The notes under the pieces were generated by a model. The model worked only from the letters and a program-made list of their open reading frames with translations. It was not told the origin of the DNA and did no database searches. From Anomaloglossus baeobatrachus (Eukaryota > Chordata > Amphibia > Anura > Aromobatidae): a stretch of 64,000 nt of DNA. Where the stretch lies: positions 558,788,142 through 558,852,141 of the forward strand of contig NC_134355.1 of assembly GCF_048569485.1 (NCBI RefSeq). The letters are read 5' to 3'. Position 1 is the stretch's first letter. Each line of letters starts with the position of its first letter. The translations under genes and the position numbers were made by a program. Below, piece after piece: positions 10,827 through 21,346 of this stretch.

Positions 10827-13800
10827 ATGCTTGTGGATTTGGAATGTGCTTGATGCAAATCAAAACATCCTGTTTGCAACTAGGGCCCAAGTGCTGCCAC
10901 TGATGGGGTGGGTGTCTGTGTGGCCCAATTTTTGGAAAAAAGGGAGACTCCGCTTGGAGTAACCCTTGCTTGCTGTGTTTTTAAAAGAAGCCAAGATGAA
11001 CAGAGCTGGGATCAGGAAAGACTTTGCTACCTACCCCGGTGTCATCCTGGGGACGGCTAAGAATAGCGTATTTTTGAATGTGCTTGATGCAAATCAAAAC
11101 ATCCTGTTTGCAACTAGGGCCCAAGTGCTGCCACTGATGGGGTGGGTGTCTGTGTGGCCCAATTTTTGGAAAAAAGGGAGACTCCGCTTGGAGTAACCCT
11201 TGCTTACATTGTTTTTAAAAGAAGCCAAGATGAACAAGTCATGGGTCAGCAAAGACTTTGCTACCTACCCCGGTGTCATCCTGGGGACGGCTAAGAATAG
11301 CGTATTTTTGAATGTGCTTGATGCAAATCAAAACATCCTGTTTGCAACTAGGGCCCAAGTGCTGCCACTGATGTGGTGGGTGTCTGTGTGGCCCAATTTT
11401 TGGAAAAAAGGGAGACTCCGCTTGGAGTAACCCTTGCTTGCTGTGTTTTTAAAAGAAGCCAAGATGAACAGAGCTGGGATCAGGAAAGACTTTGCTACCT
11501 ACCCCGGTGTCATCCTGGGGACGGATAAGAATGGCGTATTTTTGAATGTGCTTGATGCAAATCTAGCTGTGAAGTGTACAACTGGGGCACAACTGCTGCC
11601 ACTGAATGGGTGGGTGTGTGTGGGGCCCAATTTTTGGAAAAAAGGGGAGACTCCGCTTGGAGTAACCCTTGCTTACATTGTTTTTAAAAGAAGCCAAGAT
11701 GAACAAGTCATGGGTCAGCAAAGACTTTGCTACCTACCCCAGTGTCATCCTGGGGACGGCTAAGAATAGCGTATTTTTGAATGTGCTTGATGCAAATCAA
11801 AACATCCTGTTTGCAACTAGGGCCCAAGTGCTGCCACTGATGGGGTGGGTGTCTGTGTGGCCCAATTTTTGGAAAAAAGGGAGACTCCGCTTGGAGTAAC
11901 CCTTGCTTGCTGTGTTTTTAAAAGAAGCCAAGATGAACAGAGCTGGGATCAGGAAAGACTTTGCTACCTACCCCGGTGTCATCCTGGGGACGGCTAAGAA
12001 TAGCGTATTTTTGAATGTGCTTGATGCAAATCAAAACATCCTGTTTGCAACTAGGGCCCAAGTGCTGCCACTGATGGGGTGGGTGTCTGTGTGGCCCAAT
12101 TTTTGGAAAAAAGGGAGACTCCGCTTGGAGTAACCCTTGCTTGCTGTGTTTTTAAAAGAAGCCAAGATGAACAGAGCTGGGATCAGGAAAGACTTTGCTA
12201 CCTACCCCGGTGTCATCCTGGGGACGGCTAAGAATAGCGTATTTTTGAATGTGCTTGATGCAAATCAAAACATCCTGTTTGCAACTAGGGCCCAAGTGCT
12301 GCCACTGATGGGGTGGGTGTCTGTGTGGCCCAATTTTTGGAAAAAAGGGAGACTCCGCTTGGAGTAACCCTTGCTTGCTGTGTTTTTAAAAGAAGCCAAG
12401 ATGAACAGAGCTGGGATCAGGAAAGACTTTGCTACCTACCCCGGTGTCATCCTGTGGACGGCTAAGAATAGCGTATTTTTGAATGTGCTTGATGCAAATC
12501 AAAACATCCTGTTTGCAACTAGGGCCCAAGTGCTGCCACTGATGGGGTGGGTGTCTGTGTGGCCCAATTTTTGGAAAAAAGGGAGACTCCGCTTGGAGTA
12601 ACCCTTGCTTGCTGTGTTTTTAAAAGAAGCCAAGATGAACAGAGCTGGGATCAGGAAAGACTTTGCTACCTACCCCGGTGTCATCCTGGGGACGGCTAAG
12701 AATAGCGTATTTTTGAATGTGCTTGATGCAAATCAAAACATCCTGTTTGCAACTAGGGCCCAAGTGCTGCCACTGATGGGGTGGGTGTCTGTGTGGCCCA
12801 ATTTTTGGAAAAAAGGGAGACTCCGCTTGGAGTAACCCTTGCTTGCTGTGTTTTTAAAAGAAGCCAAGATGAACAGAGCTGGGATCAGGAAAGACTTTGC
12901 TACCTACCCCGGTGTCATCCTGGGGACGGCTAAGAATAGCGTATTTTTGAATGTGCTTGATGCAAATCAAAACATCCTGTTTGCAACTAGGGCCCAAGTG
13001 CTGCCACTGATGGGGTGGGTGTCTGTGTGGCCCAATTTTTGGAAAAAAGGGAGACTCCGCTTGGAGTAACCCTTGCTTGCTGTGTTTTTAAAAGAAGCCA
13101 AGATGAACAGAGCTGGGATCAGGAAAGACTTTGCTACCTACCCCGGTGTCATCCTGGGGACGGCTAAGAATAGCGTATTTTTGAATGTGCTTGATGCAAA
13201 TCAAAACATCCTGTTTGCAACTAGGGCCCAAGTGCTGCCACTGATGGGGTGGGTGTCTGTGTGGCCCAATTTTTGGAAAAAAGGGAGACTCCGCTTGGAG
13301 TAACCCTTGCTTACATTGTTTTTAAAAGAAGCCAAGATGAACAAGTCATGGGTCAGCAAAGACTTTGCTACCTACCCCGGTGTCATCCTGGGGACGGCTA
13401 AGAATAGCGTATTTTTGAATGTGCTTGATGCAAATCAAAACATCCTGTTTGCAACTAGGGCCCAAGTGCTGCCACTGATGTGGTGGGTGTCTGTGTGGCC
13501 CAATTTTTGGAAAAAAGGGAGACTCCGCTTGGAGTAACCCTTGCTTGCTGTGTTTTTAAAAGAAGCCAAGATGAACAGAGCTGGGATCAGGAAAGACTTT
13601 GCTACCTACCCCGGTGTCATCCTGGGGACGGATAAGAATGGCGTATTTTTGAATGTGCTTGATGCAAATCTAGCTGTGAAGTGTACAACTGGGGCACAAC
13701 TGCTGCCACTGAATGGGTGGGTGTGTGTGGGGCCCAATTTTTGGAAAAAAGGGGAGACTCCGCTTGGAGTAACCCTTGCTTACATTGTTTTTAAAAGAAG

Positions 13801-14715
13801 CCAAGATGAACAAGTCATGGGTCAGCAAAGACTTTGCTACCTACCCCAGTGTCATCCTGGGGACGGCTAAGAATAGCGTATTTTTGAATGTGCTTGATGC
13901 AAATCAAAACATCCTGTTTGCAACTAGGGCCCAAGTGCTGCCACTGATGGGGTGGGTGTCTGTGTGGCCCAATTTTTGGAAAAAAGGGAGACTCCGCTTG
14001 GAGTAACCCTTGCTTGCTGTGTTTTTAAAAGAAGCCAAGATGAACAGAGCTGGGATCAGGAAAGACTTTGCTACCTACCCCGGTGTCATCCTGTGGACGG
14101 CTAAGAATAGCGTATTTTTGAATGTGCTTGATGCAAATCAAAACATCCTGTTTGCAACTAGGGCCCAAGTGCTGCCACTGATGGGGTGGGTGTCTGTGTG
14201 GCCCAATTTTTGGAAAAAAGGGAGACTCCGCTTGGAGTAACCCTTGCTTGCTGTGTTTTTAAAAGAAGCCAAGATGAACAGAGCTGGGATCAGGAAAGAC
14301 TTTGCTACCTACCCCGGTGTCATCCTGGGGACGGTTAAGAATAGCGTATTTTTGAATGTGCTTGATGCAAATCTAGCTGTGAAGTGTACAACTGGGGCAC
14401 AACTGCTGCCACTGAAGGGGTGGGTGTGTGTGGGGCCCAATTTTTGGAAAAAAGGGAGACTCCGCTTGGAGTAACCCTTGCTTGCTGTGTTTTTAAAAGA
14501 AGCCAAGATGAACAGAGCTGGGATCAGGAAAGACTTTGCTACCTACCCCGGTGTCATCCTGGGGACGGATAAGAATGGCGTATTTTTGAATGTGCTTGAT
14601 GCAAATCTAGCTGTGAAGTGTACAACTGGGGCACAACTGCTGCCACTGAAGGGGTGGGTGTGTGGGGCCCAATTTTTGGAAAAAAGGGAGACTCCGCTTG
14701 GAGTCACCTTGCGGT
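10768..14715 (+). repeat. 234-bp tandem array derived from the transposase 3' end
   Basis: About 17 units with a period of 234 bp (one member 235). The first unit overlaps the transposase stop: the last codons encode MNKSW and SSWGE, and the later units carry clear relatives of this DNA (ATGAACAAGTCATGG and GTGTCATCCTGGGGA) followed by the same 3' noncoding sequence. There are two head variants (ATGAACAAGTCATGGGTCAG and ATGAACAGAGCTGGGATCAG) and two tail variants (AATCAAAACATCCTG and AATCTAGCTGTGAAG). Each unit has a short open frame of about 76 codons, which is a by-product of the copied gene end and not evidence for a protein. Confidence 0.95.
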
Positions 14716-15035
14716 GTTTTACATGACTTTAGAAGGGCGTGCCATGCCTATATCTGTGTGTCCTCCTCTTTTTCCTTGTCCAGCTGTTTTGTTTTCGCAT
14801 GAGTACATGTCCTTGTCACTTTCCCATGTGTTTGTGTTGTGTTGTGAGTTGTTTGTCACCTTTTGGACACCTTTGAGGGTGTTTTCTAGGTGTTTTACTG
14901 TGTTTGTGATTGCCTGCCATTGTTTCCTATGGGCTCGAGTTCGGTTCGTCGAACGTTCGACGAGCCGAACTCGAGCCAGACCCCCCGTTCGGCGAACCGC
15001 CTCGAGCCGAACCGGGACCGGTTCGCTCATCTCTA

Positions 15036-15043
15036 GTATTAAC
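15036..15043 (+). repeat. Target site duplication of the hAT element, right copy
   Basis: GTATTAAC, identical to 5317-5324, directly follows the right terminus CATCTCTA. Confidence 0.95.
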
Positions 15044-15277
15044 TCAGCCTTACAGTTCCAAATAGAATTCTTTTATTACCTTTATTACCAGCTTTTTAGA
15101 AAAGTACCATTAGGGAATGAAAATTAAATATTTAGAAAATTAGAATTCATCAGTTTTGCTGATTTTTTTTCAGGATATTCAATTCACAGTAAAAAAAAAA
15201 AAAATTAAAAAAGTAAAAATACAATTCCACTCCTGTTTTTTTAAAGATCTGTTTTTACAGCATTCATCGTATGGAAA
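15044..15277. repeat. AT-rich foldback remnant, left of DIRS copy 2
   Basis: This is AT-rich sequence with a poly-A run (15191-15204). Together with 21347-21800 it looks like one AT-rich repeat of the TTAA foldback style, split by DIRS copy 2. Borders are not clear. Confidence 0.35.
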
Positions 15278-15325
15278 GAAGGGAATTTTGTTTACTTACC
15301 GTAAATTCCTTTTCTTCTAGCTCCA

Positions 15326-15458
15326 ATTGGGAGACCCAGACAATTGGGTGTATAGCTACTGCCTCCGGAGGCCACACAAAGTACTACACTTAAAAGTGTA
15401 AGGCCCCTCCCCTTCTGGCTATACACCCCCCCGTGGGATCACGGGCTCCTCAGTTTTA
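15326..15458 (-). repeat. DIRS copy 2 inverted terminal repeat, 3' side
   Basis: The reverse complement matches 21198-21330 over 133 bp with very high identity. Outside it, the left end has an extra extension down to 15278 that the other end lacks, an asymmetry typical of DIRS elements. Confidence 0.9.
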
Positions 15459-15609
15459 GTGCAAAAGCAAGAAGGAGGAAAGCCAATAACTGTTTTAAAT
15501 ACAAATTCAACCCGAGAAACAACCTCGGAGAACTGAACTGTTCAACATGAACAACATGTGCACCCGAAAAAAAAAAAAAACAAACTTCCTAAGAAAAACA
15601 GGGCGGGTG

Positions 15610-15711
15610 CTGGGTCTCCCAATTGGAGCTAGAAGAAAAGGAATTTACGGTAAGTAAACAAAATTCCCTTCTTCTTTGTCGCTCCTAATTGGGAGACCCA
15701 GACAATTGGGA
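15610..15711 (-). repeat. DIRS copy 2 internal complementary region
   Basis: The left half is the reverse complement of the element's left end (15278-15340), and the right half is the reverse complement of its right end (about 21310-21346), joined without a gap. In DIRS-1 this region is thought to act as a splint for joining the ends into a circle. Confidence 0.9.
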
Positions 15712-15777
15712 CGTCCAAAAGCAGTCCCTGGGTGGGTAAAAGAATACCTCGTGATAGGGCCGTCAAACAGCCCTTTC

Positions 15778-17064
15778 CTACAGGTGAGCCACCGCCGCCT
15801 GAAGGACTTGTCTACCTAGGCCGGCATCCGCCGAAGCGTAGGTATGCACCTGATAATGCTTGGTAAAAGTGTGCAGACTCGACCAGGTAGCCGCCTGGCA
15901 CACCTGCTGAGCCGTAGCCTGGTGCCGTAATGCCCAGGACGCACCCACGGCTCTGGTAGAATGGGCCTTCAGTCCTGATGGAATCGGAAGCCCAGCAGAA
16001 CGGTAGGTGTGAAGAATTGGTTCCTTGATCCAACGCGCAAGGGTGGATTTGGAAGCTTGCGACCCTTTACGCTGACCAGCGACAAGGACAAAGAGTGCAT
16101 CCGAGCGGCGCAGAGGCGCCGTGCGGGAAATGTAGATCCTGAGTGCTCTCACCAGATCCAATAAATGCAAACCTTTTTCAAATTGGTGAACTGGATGCGG
16201 ACACAAAGACGGTAAAGTGATATCTTGATTGAGATGAAAGGAAGATACCACCTTGGGAAGAAATTCAGGAATTGGACGCAGAACTACCTTGTCCTGGTGA
16301 AACACCAGGAATGGAGATCTGCATGATAACGCCGCCAGCTCGGACACTCTCCGAAGAGACGTGACCGCCACTAGAAAGGCCACTTTCTGTGAAAGACGAG
16401 AAAGGGAAACCTCCTTCATAGGCTCGAAAGGCGGCTTCTGGAGAGCAATTAAAACCTTGTTCAGGTCCCAGGGCTCCAACGGCCGCTTGTAAGGGGGGAC
16501 GATATGACAAACCCCTTGCAGGAACGTGCGTACCTGAGGAAGTCGCGCCAGGCGTTTCTGAAAAAATACGGATAGCGCGGAGACTTGACCCTTAAGGGAG
16601 CCAAGCGACAAACCTTTTTCCAACCCAGACTGCAGGAAGGAAAGAAAAGTAGGCAATGCAAAAGGCCAGGGAGAAACTCCCTGAGCAGAGCACCAAGATA
16701 GGAATATCCTCCACGTCCTGTGGTAGATCTTGGCGGAGGATGGCTTCCTAGCCTGTCTCATGGTGGCAACCACTTCATGAGATAAACCTGAGGCCGCTAG
16801 GATCCAGGACTCAATGGCCACACAGTCAGGTTCAGGGCCGCAGAATTCAGATGGAAAAACGGCCCTTGAGACAGCAAGTCTGGACGGTCTGGTAGTGCCC
16901 ACGGATGGCCTACCGTGAGGTGCCACAGATCCGGGTACCACGACCTCCTTGGCCAGTCTGGAGCGACGAGAATGGCGCGGCGGCAGTCGGACCTGATTTT
17001 TCGGAGCACTCTGGGCAACAATGCCAGAGGTGGGAACACATACGGTAGCCGGAACTGCGACCAA
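15778..17064 (-). CDS. DIRS copy 2 tyrosine recombinase part
   Basis: Integration enzyme of the element, a lambda-type tyrosine recombinase instead of a DDE integrase. Signature pieces seen in order: an Arg in [12 protein letters not shown], the His and Arg of AHSTRAVG, and a likely nucleophile Tyr in FTKHYQVH. The N-terminal end overlaps the reverse transcriptase frame, as is common in this family. Fossil element part. Confidence 0.88.
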   Translation of the reverse strand: MVAVPATVCVPTSGIVAQSAPKNQVRLPPRHSRRSRLAKEVVVPGSVAPHGRPSVGTTRPSRLAVSRAVFPSEFCGPEPDCVAIESWILAASGLSHEVVATMRQARKPSSAKIYHRTWRIFLSWCSAQGVSPWPFALPTFLSFLQSGLEKGLSLGSLKGQVSALSVFFQKRLARLPQVRTFLQGVCHIVPPYKRPLEPWDLNKVLIALQKPPFEPMKEVSLSRLSQKVAFLVAVTSLRRVSELAALSCRSPFLVFHQDKVVLRPIPEFLPKVVSSFHLNQDITLPSLCPHPVHQFEKGLHLLDLVRALRIYISRTAPLRRSDALFVLVAGQRKGSQASKSTLARWIKEPILHTYRSAGLPIPSGLKAHSTRAVGASWALRHQATAQQVCQAATWSSLHTFTKHYQVHTYASADAGLGRQVLQAAVAHL

Positions 17065-18956
17065 TCTTGAACTAAGGCGTCTGCCGCCAGAGCTCGGTGA
17101 TCGTGAGACCGTGCCATGAAAACCGGGACCTTGTTGTTGTGCCGTGACGCCATCAGGTCGACGTCCGGCATCCCCCAGCGGCGACAGATCTCCTTAAACA
17201 CGTCCGGGTGAAGAGACCATTCCCCTGCGTCCATGCCCTGGCGACTGAGAAAGTCTGCTTCCCAGTTTTCTACGCCTGGGATGTGAACTGCGGATATGGT
17301 GGATGCCGTGTCTTCCACCCACGTCAGAATCCGCCGGACTTCCTGGAAGGCTTGCCGACTGCGTGTTCCCCCTTGGTGGTTGATGTATGCCACCGCTGTG
17401 GAGTTGTCCGACTGAATTCGGATCTGCTTGCCTTCCAGCCACTGTTGGAAGGCTTGTAGGGCAAGATAGACTGCTCTGATCTCCAGAACATTGATCTGAA
17501 GGGTGGACTCTTTCCGAGTCCACGTACCTTGAGCCCTGTGGTGGAGAAACACTGCTCCCCACCCTGATAGACTCGCATCTGTCGTGACCACCGCCCAGGA
17601 TGGGGGTAGGAACGACTTTCCTTTTGACAATGAGGTGGGAAGAAGCCACCACCGGAGAGATTCCTTGGCTGCCTGAGAGAGGGAGACCTCCCTGTCGAGG
17701 GACGTCGACTTCCCGTCCCATTGGCGGAGAATGTCCCATTGTAGTGGACGCAGATGAAACTGCGCAAAAGGAACTGCTTCCATTGCTGCTACCATCTTCC
17801 CTAGGAAGTGCATGAGGCGTCTCAAGGGGTGCGACTGGCCCTGAAGGAGAGATTGCACCCCTATCTGAAGCGAGCACTGTTTGTCCAGTGGAAGTTTCAC
17901 TATCGCTGAGAGAGTATGAAACTCCATGCCAAGATATGTTAGTGATTGGGTCGGGGTTAGATTTGACTTTGAAAAGTTGATAATCCACCCGAAACTCTGG
18001 AGAGTCTTCAGTGCCACGTTCAGGCTGTGTTGGCATGCCTCTTGAGAGGGTGCCTTGATAAGTAGATCGTCCAAATACGGGATCACGGAGTGACCTTGCG
18101 AGTGCAGGACTGCTACTACTGCTGCCATGACCTTGGTGAAGACCCGAGGGGCTGTCGCCAGCCCGAAAGGTAGAGCTACGAACTGCAGGTGTTCGCTTCC
18201 TATAACGAAGCGTAGAAAACGCTGATGCTCTGGCGCCATTGGCACGTGGAGATAAGCATCCTTGATGTCTATTGATGCTAGGAAATCTCCTTGAGACATT
18301 GAGGCGATAACGGAGCGGAGAGATTCCATCCGGAACCTCCTGGTTTTTACGTGTTTGTTGAGCAGCTTTAGATCCAGGACGGGACGGAACGACCCGTCTT
18401 TCTTTGGCACCACAAACAAATTGGAGTAAAAACCGTGACCTTGTTCCTGAAGAGGAACAGAAGTCACCACTCCTTCCGCCTTTAGAGCGGACACCGCTTG
18501 TAGCAGAGCATCGGCTCGGTCGGGCGGTGGAGAAGTTCTGAAGAAGCGAGTTGGAGGACGAGAGCTGAACTCTATCCTGTACCCGTGAGACAGAATGTCT
18601 CTCACCCAACGGTCTTTGACCTGTGACAGCCAAATGTCGCCAAAGCGGGAGAGCCTGCCACCGACCAAGGATGCGGAGAGAGGAGGCTGAGAGTCATGAG
18701 GAAGCCGTCTTGGTAACGGTTCTTCCGGCTGGCTTTTTTGGGCGTGATTGAGTCCGCCAAGAATCTGAGCCCCTCTGAACCTTTTGAGTCCTTTTGGACG
18801 AGTAGAATTGGGACCTGCCTGAGCCTCGAAAGGACCGAAAACCAGACTGTCCCCTCCTCTGTTGGGGTTTGTTTTGTCTGGGCTGAGGTAAGGATGAATC
18901 CTTACCCTTGGAGTGTTTAATGATTTCATCCAAACGCTCACCAAACAATCGGTCAC
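16797..18956 (-). CDS. DIRS copy 2 reverse transcriptase and RNase H part
   Basis: Copies element RNA into DNA. The reverse transcriptase shows [28 protein letters not shown] and the catalytic YLDD. RNase H follows with [17 protein letters not shown] and [12 protein letters not shown]. The upstream end overlaps gag and the downstream end overlaps the recombinase frame. Fossil element part. Confidence 0.9.
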   Translation of the reverse strand: MTDCLVSVWMKSLNTPRVRIHPYLSPDKTNPNRGGDSLVFGPFEAQAGPNSTRPKGLKRFRGAQILGGLNHAQKSQPEEPLPRRLPHDSQPPLSASLVGGRLSRFGDIWLSQVKDRWVRDILSHGYRIEFSSRPPTRFFRTSPPPDRADALLQAVSALKAEGVVTSVPLQEQGHGFYSNLFVVPKKDGSFRPVLDLKLLNKHVKTRRFRMESLRSVIASMSQGDFLASIDIKDAYLHVPMAPEHQRFLRFVIGSEHLQFVALPFGLATAPRVFTKVMAAVVAVLHSQGHSVIPYLDDLLIKAPSQEACQHSLNVALKTLQSFGWIINFSKSNLTPTQSLTYLGMEFHTLSAIVKLPLDKQCSLQIGVQSLLQGQSHPLRRLMHFLGKMVAAMEAVPFAQFHLRPLQWDILRQWDGKSTSLDREVSLSQAAKESLRWWLLPTSLSKGKSFLPPSWAVVTTDASLSGWGAVFLHHRAQGTWTRKESTLQINVLEIRAVYLALQAFQQWLEGKQIRIQSDNSTAVAYINHQGGTRSRQAFQEVRRILTWVEDTASTISAVHIPGVENWEADFLSRQGMDAGEWSLHPDVFKEICRRWGMPDVDLMASRHNNKVPVFMARSHDHRALAADALVQDWSQFRLPYVFPPLALLPRVLRKIRSDCRRAILVAPDWPRRSWYPDLWHLTVGHPWALPDRPDLLSQGPFFHLNSAALNLTVWPLSPGS

Positions 18957-20167
18957 GAGAAAAAGGCAAACTGGTTAAGCACTTCTTGGAAGAAGAATCT
19001 GCCTTCCATTCTCTCAACCACAGGGCTCTGCGTAAAACCACAGAGTTGGCTGACGCCACCGCCGTACGGCTCGTAGAGTCTAGGACAGCATTAATCGCGT
19101 AAGACGCGAATGCAGACATTTGAGAGGTCAAGGGTGCCACCTGCGGAGCAGATGTACGTGTGACCGTGTCGACCTGTGTAAGCCCAGCTGAAATAGCCTG
19201 GAGTGCCCATACGGCTGCGAATGCTGGCGCCAACGACGCTCCAATCGCTTCATAGATGGATTTTAACCAGAGCTCCATCTGTCTGTCAATGGCATCTTTA
19301 AGTGCCGCCCCATCTTCCACTGCAACTAGAGATCTGGCTGCAAGCCTGGAGATTGGAGGGTCCACCTTGGGACACTGTGTCCAGCCCTTGACCACGCCAG
19401 GGGGAAAAGGATAGCGTGTATCTTTAAGCCGTTTGGAAAAACGCTTATCTGGATAAGCGTGGTGTTTCTGGATTGCGTCTCTAAAGTCAGAGTGGTCCAG
19501 AAAAGTGCTTAATTTACGCTTGGGATACCTGAAATGGAATTTCTCCTGCTGTGAAGCTGCCTCCTCCGCAGGAGGAGCTGGTGGAGAAATATCTAACATC
19601 TTATTGATGGACGCTATAAGATCATTCACTATGGCGTCACCATCCGGGGTATCTAGATTGAGAGCGGCCCCAGCATCAGACTCCTGATCAGTTACATCCG
19701 CCTCATCACACAGAGAGTCGTCCCGCTGGGACCCTGACCAGTGTGATGAGGTTGAGGGTCGCTCATAGCGAGCCCGCTTAGGTTGTCTGGGACTGTCGTC
19801 CGAGTCAGAGCCGTCACCCTGGGGTGCATGTGACACCCCCGGAGCTAGGAAGTGGTCCAGCTGAGGGGGACAAGGTGGCAATGAATCAACAGTGCCCATG
19901 GTCTGAGTTACTGGTCTAGACTGCAATGTTTCAAGAATTTTAGACATAGTCTAAAGCTGCAAACTCCGTCCCTGTCACCTGGACAGCATTCACAGGTGGT
20001 TCTCCCTGGGTCACCTCTAGCAGCGGCACCGGCTGAGCAATTGCCACAGGGGCCGAGCACTGCACACAATGGGGGTCAGTGGAACCTGCCGGTAGAGTAG
20101 CCCCACATGCGGTACAAGCAGCATATAAAGTCTGTGCCTTGGCACTTTTGCTTTTTGCGGACGACAT
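18694..20167 (-). pseudogene. DIRS copy 2 gag part
   Basis: Gag-like protein region of the DIRS element. The N-terminal end has a paired-cysteine motif (YAACTACGATLPAG and HCVQC), suggesting a zinc-binding start, followed by an acidic linker and a central alpha-helical block ending near a basic C-terminus rich in Ser, Arg and Gln. The reading frame is interrupted. Function is inferred only from position and from the matching region in copies 3 and 4. Confidence 0.7.
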
Positions 20168-21197
20168 GCTGTTGTCTCCTTGAGAAATCTAAGGAGGGTA
20201 TATAGCAGAAAATCACCAGCGACTGTACAGTGCAAAGTATTGCCAGCACAAATACAAAGTACACTATGGCACAAGTGGGGGAGAGCCCTTGAGGGCTGCT
20301 TACCGCCCGCTGAAAGCGGGTGTGAGGTCGTAGAATCCCTTGTCTGAGTCTCCCCGTCTCCCCTCTGCAGCTCAGCGTGCAGGCAGGAATGGCTGCCGGC
20401 GTCCTGTGAAGAGGGGCGGACCGTGGGCGTCACAAACAAAAGTGCGGGAAACTGCGTCCCACTGTGCCTAGTGTGAGGGCTGGAGTATGTAAAAACAGAC
20501 TCCAGCTCTTAGCGCTGCTGGTCTGTACAGCGTCCCGCCCTCCTCCTGACTGGCAGGTCTGGGGGCGGGAACGATACGAACTAGGCCGCAAAAGCCGGGG
20601 ACTGTAGTAATCTAGCGCGGCCGTCATATATGCACGGCCAGCGCGGAAGTCCCCGGCGCACCACAAATCCCAGCCGCGACGCAGTAAAAACTGACCCCCG
20701 CGACCGGATCGGCCGATCGTACTAAGTCACCTCACTCAGCAGAGCTGTAGTGAGTAACGGCACAAGCGCAGCAGCGCTGTTTACCCCGGCGCACTAACAC
20801 ACCCAGCAATGCTGCAGTGTGCGTGCGATAAGCACGGGGACACGGAGTACCTTGATGGAGCAGGGTCCTGTCCCTGAGGAAACTCCGCTCCGTATCCAGC
20901 AGATCCTCCAGGGGCTGTGGATGGAGCACGGCCTCAGTGCCCGGAGACCGGTAAAGTCCCACTTCACCCAGAGCCCTAATGGGGATGGGGAAGTAATCAG
21001 CATGTGGGCTCCAGCCTCCGTACCCGCAATGGGTACCTCAACCTTAACAAACACCGCCGACAGAAAGTGGGGTGAGAAGGGAGCATGCTGGGGGCCCTCG
21101 TATGGGCCCTCTTTTCTTCCATCCGACATAGTCAGCAGCTGCTGCTGACTAAACAGTGGAGCTATGCGTGGATGTCTGGCCTCCTTCGCACAAAGCA

Positions 21198-21330
21198 TAA
21201 AACTGAGGAGCCCGTGATCCCACGGGGGGGTGTATAGCCAGAAGGGGAGGGGCCTTACACTTTTAAGTGTAGTACTTTGTGTGGCCTCCGGAGGCAGTAG
21301 CTATACACCCAATTGTCTGGGTCTCCCAAT
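21198..21330 (-). repeat. DIRS copy 2 inverted terminal repeat, 5' side
   Basis: Inverse partner of 15326-15458. The outer 16 bp (to 21346) end in GAGCGACAAAGAA, which also ends copies 1 and 3. Confidence 0.9.
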
Positions 21331-21346
21331 TAGGAGCGACAAAGAA

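Larger units (their letters stand above)
5325..15035 (+). mobile_element. Complete hAT DNA transposon, 9.7 kb
   Basis: The termini are TAGAGTTGAGCGCGG on the left and, inverted, TAGAGATGAGCGAAC on the right, flanked by the perfect 8-bp duplication GTATTAAC. Order inside: GC-rich subterminal region with many GTTCG and CGAAC motifs (5340-5460), TATA box (5770), 138-bp tandem array (about 6147-6975), transposase gene (7101-10826), 234-bp tandem array (10768-14715) and a right subterminal region again rich in GTTCG and CGAAC (14930-15030). The transposase frame is open and carries all the expected motifs, so the element may be autonomous and fairly recent. The large size is due to the two arrays. 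Most vertebrate hAT elements are, from general knowledge, about 2.5-5 kb. Confidence 0.93.
15278..21346 (-). mobile_element. DIRS retrotransposon copy 2, full length
   Basis: A 6069-bp DIRS-type element on the minus strand. Parts from 5' to 3' (right to left): terminal repeat (21198-21330 plus a short end), gag region (about 18694-20167), reverse transcriptase and RNase H (16797-18956), tyrosine recombinase (15778-17064), internal complementary region (15610-15711) and terminal repeat (15326-15458 with a longer outer extension to 15278). The two terminal repeats are inverted, 133 bp each over their shared part. The internal region carries inverted copies of both outer ends side by side, as known for DIRS elements, which are thought to use a circular DNA intermediate. 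There is no target duplication, as expected. The pol parts read openly and gag is interrupted, about one or two breaks in all. The overlap of neighbouring reading frames is usual for the family. Confidence 0.92.

Noticed and set aside
10966-14726. Sixteen repeated 76-codon frames beginning MLAVFLKEAKMN or MLTLFLKEAKMN
   Set aside because: By-products of the 234-bp array that copies the transposase 3' end. No independent promoter or domain is seen.
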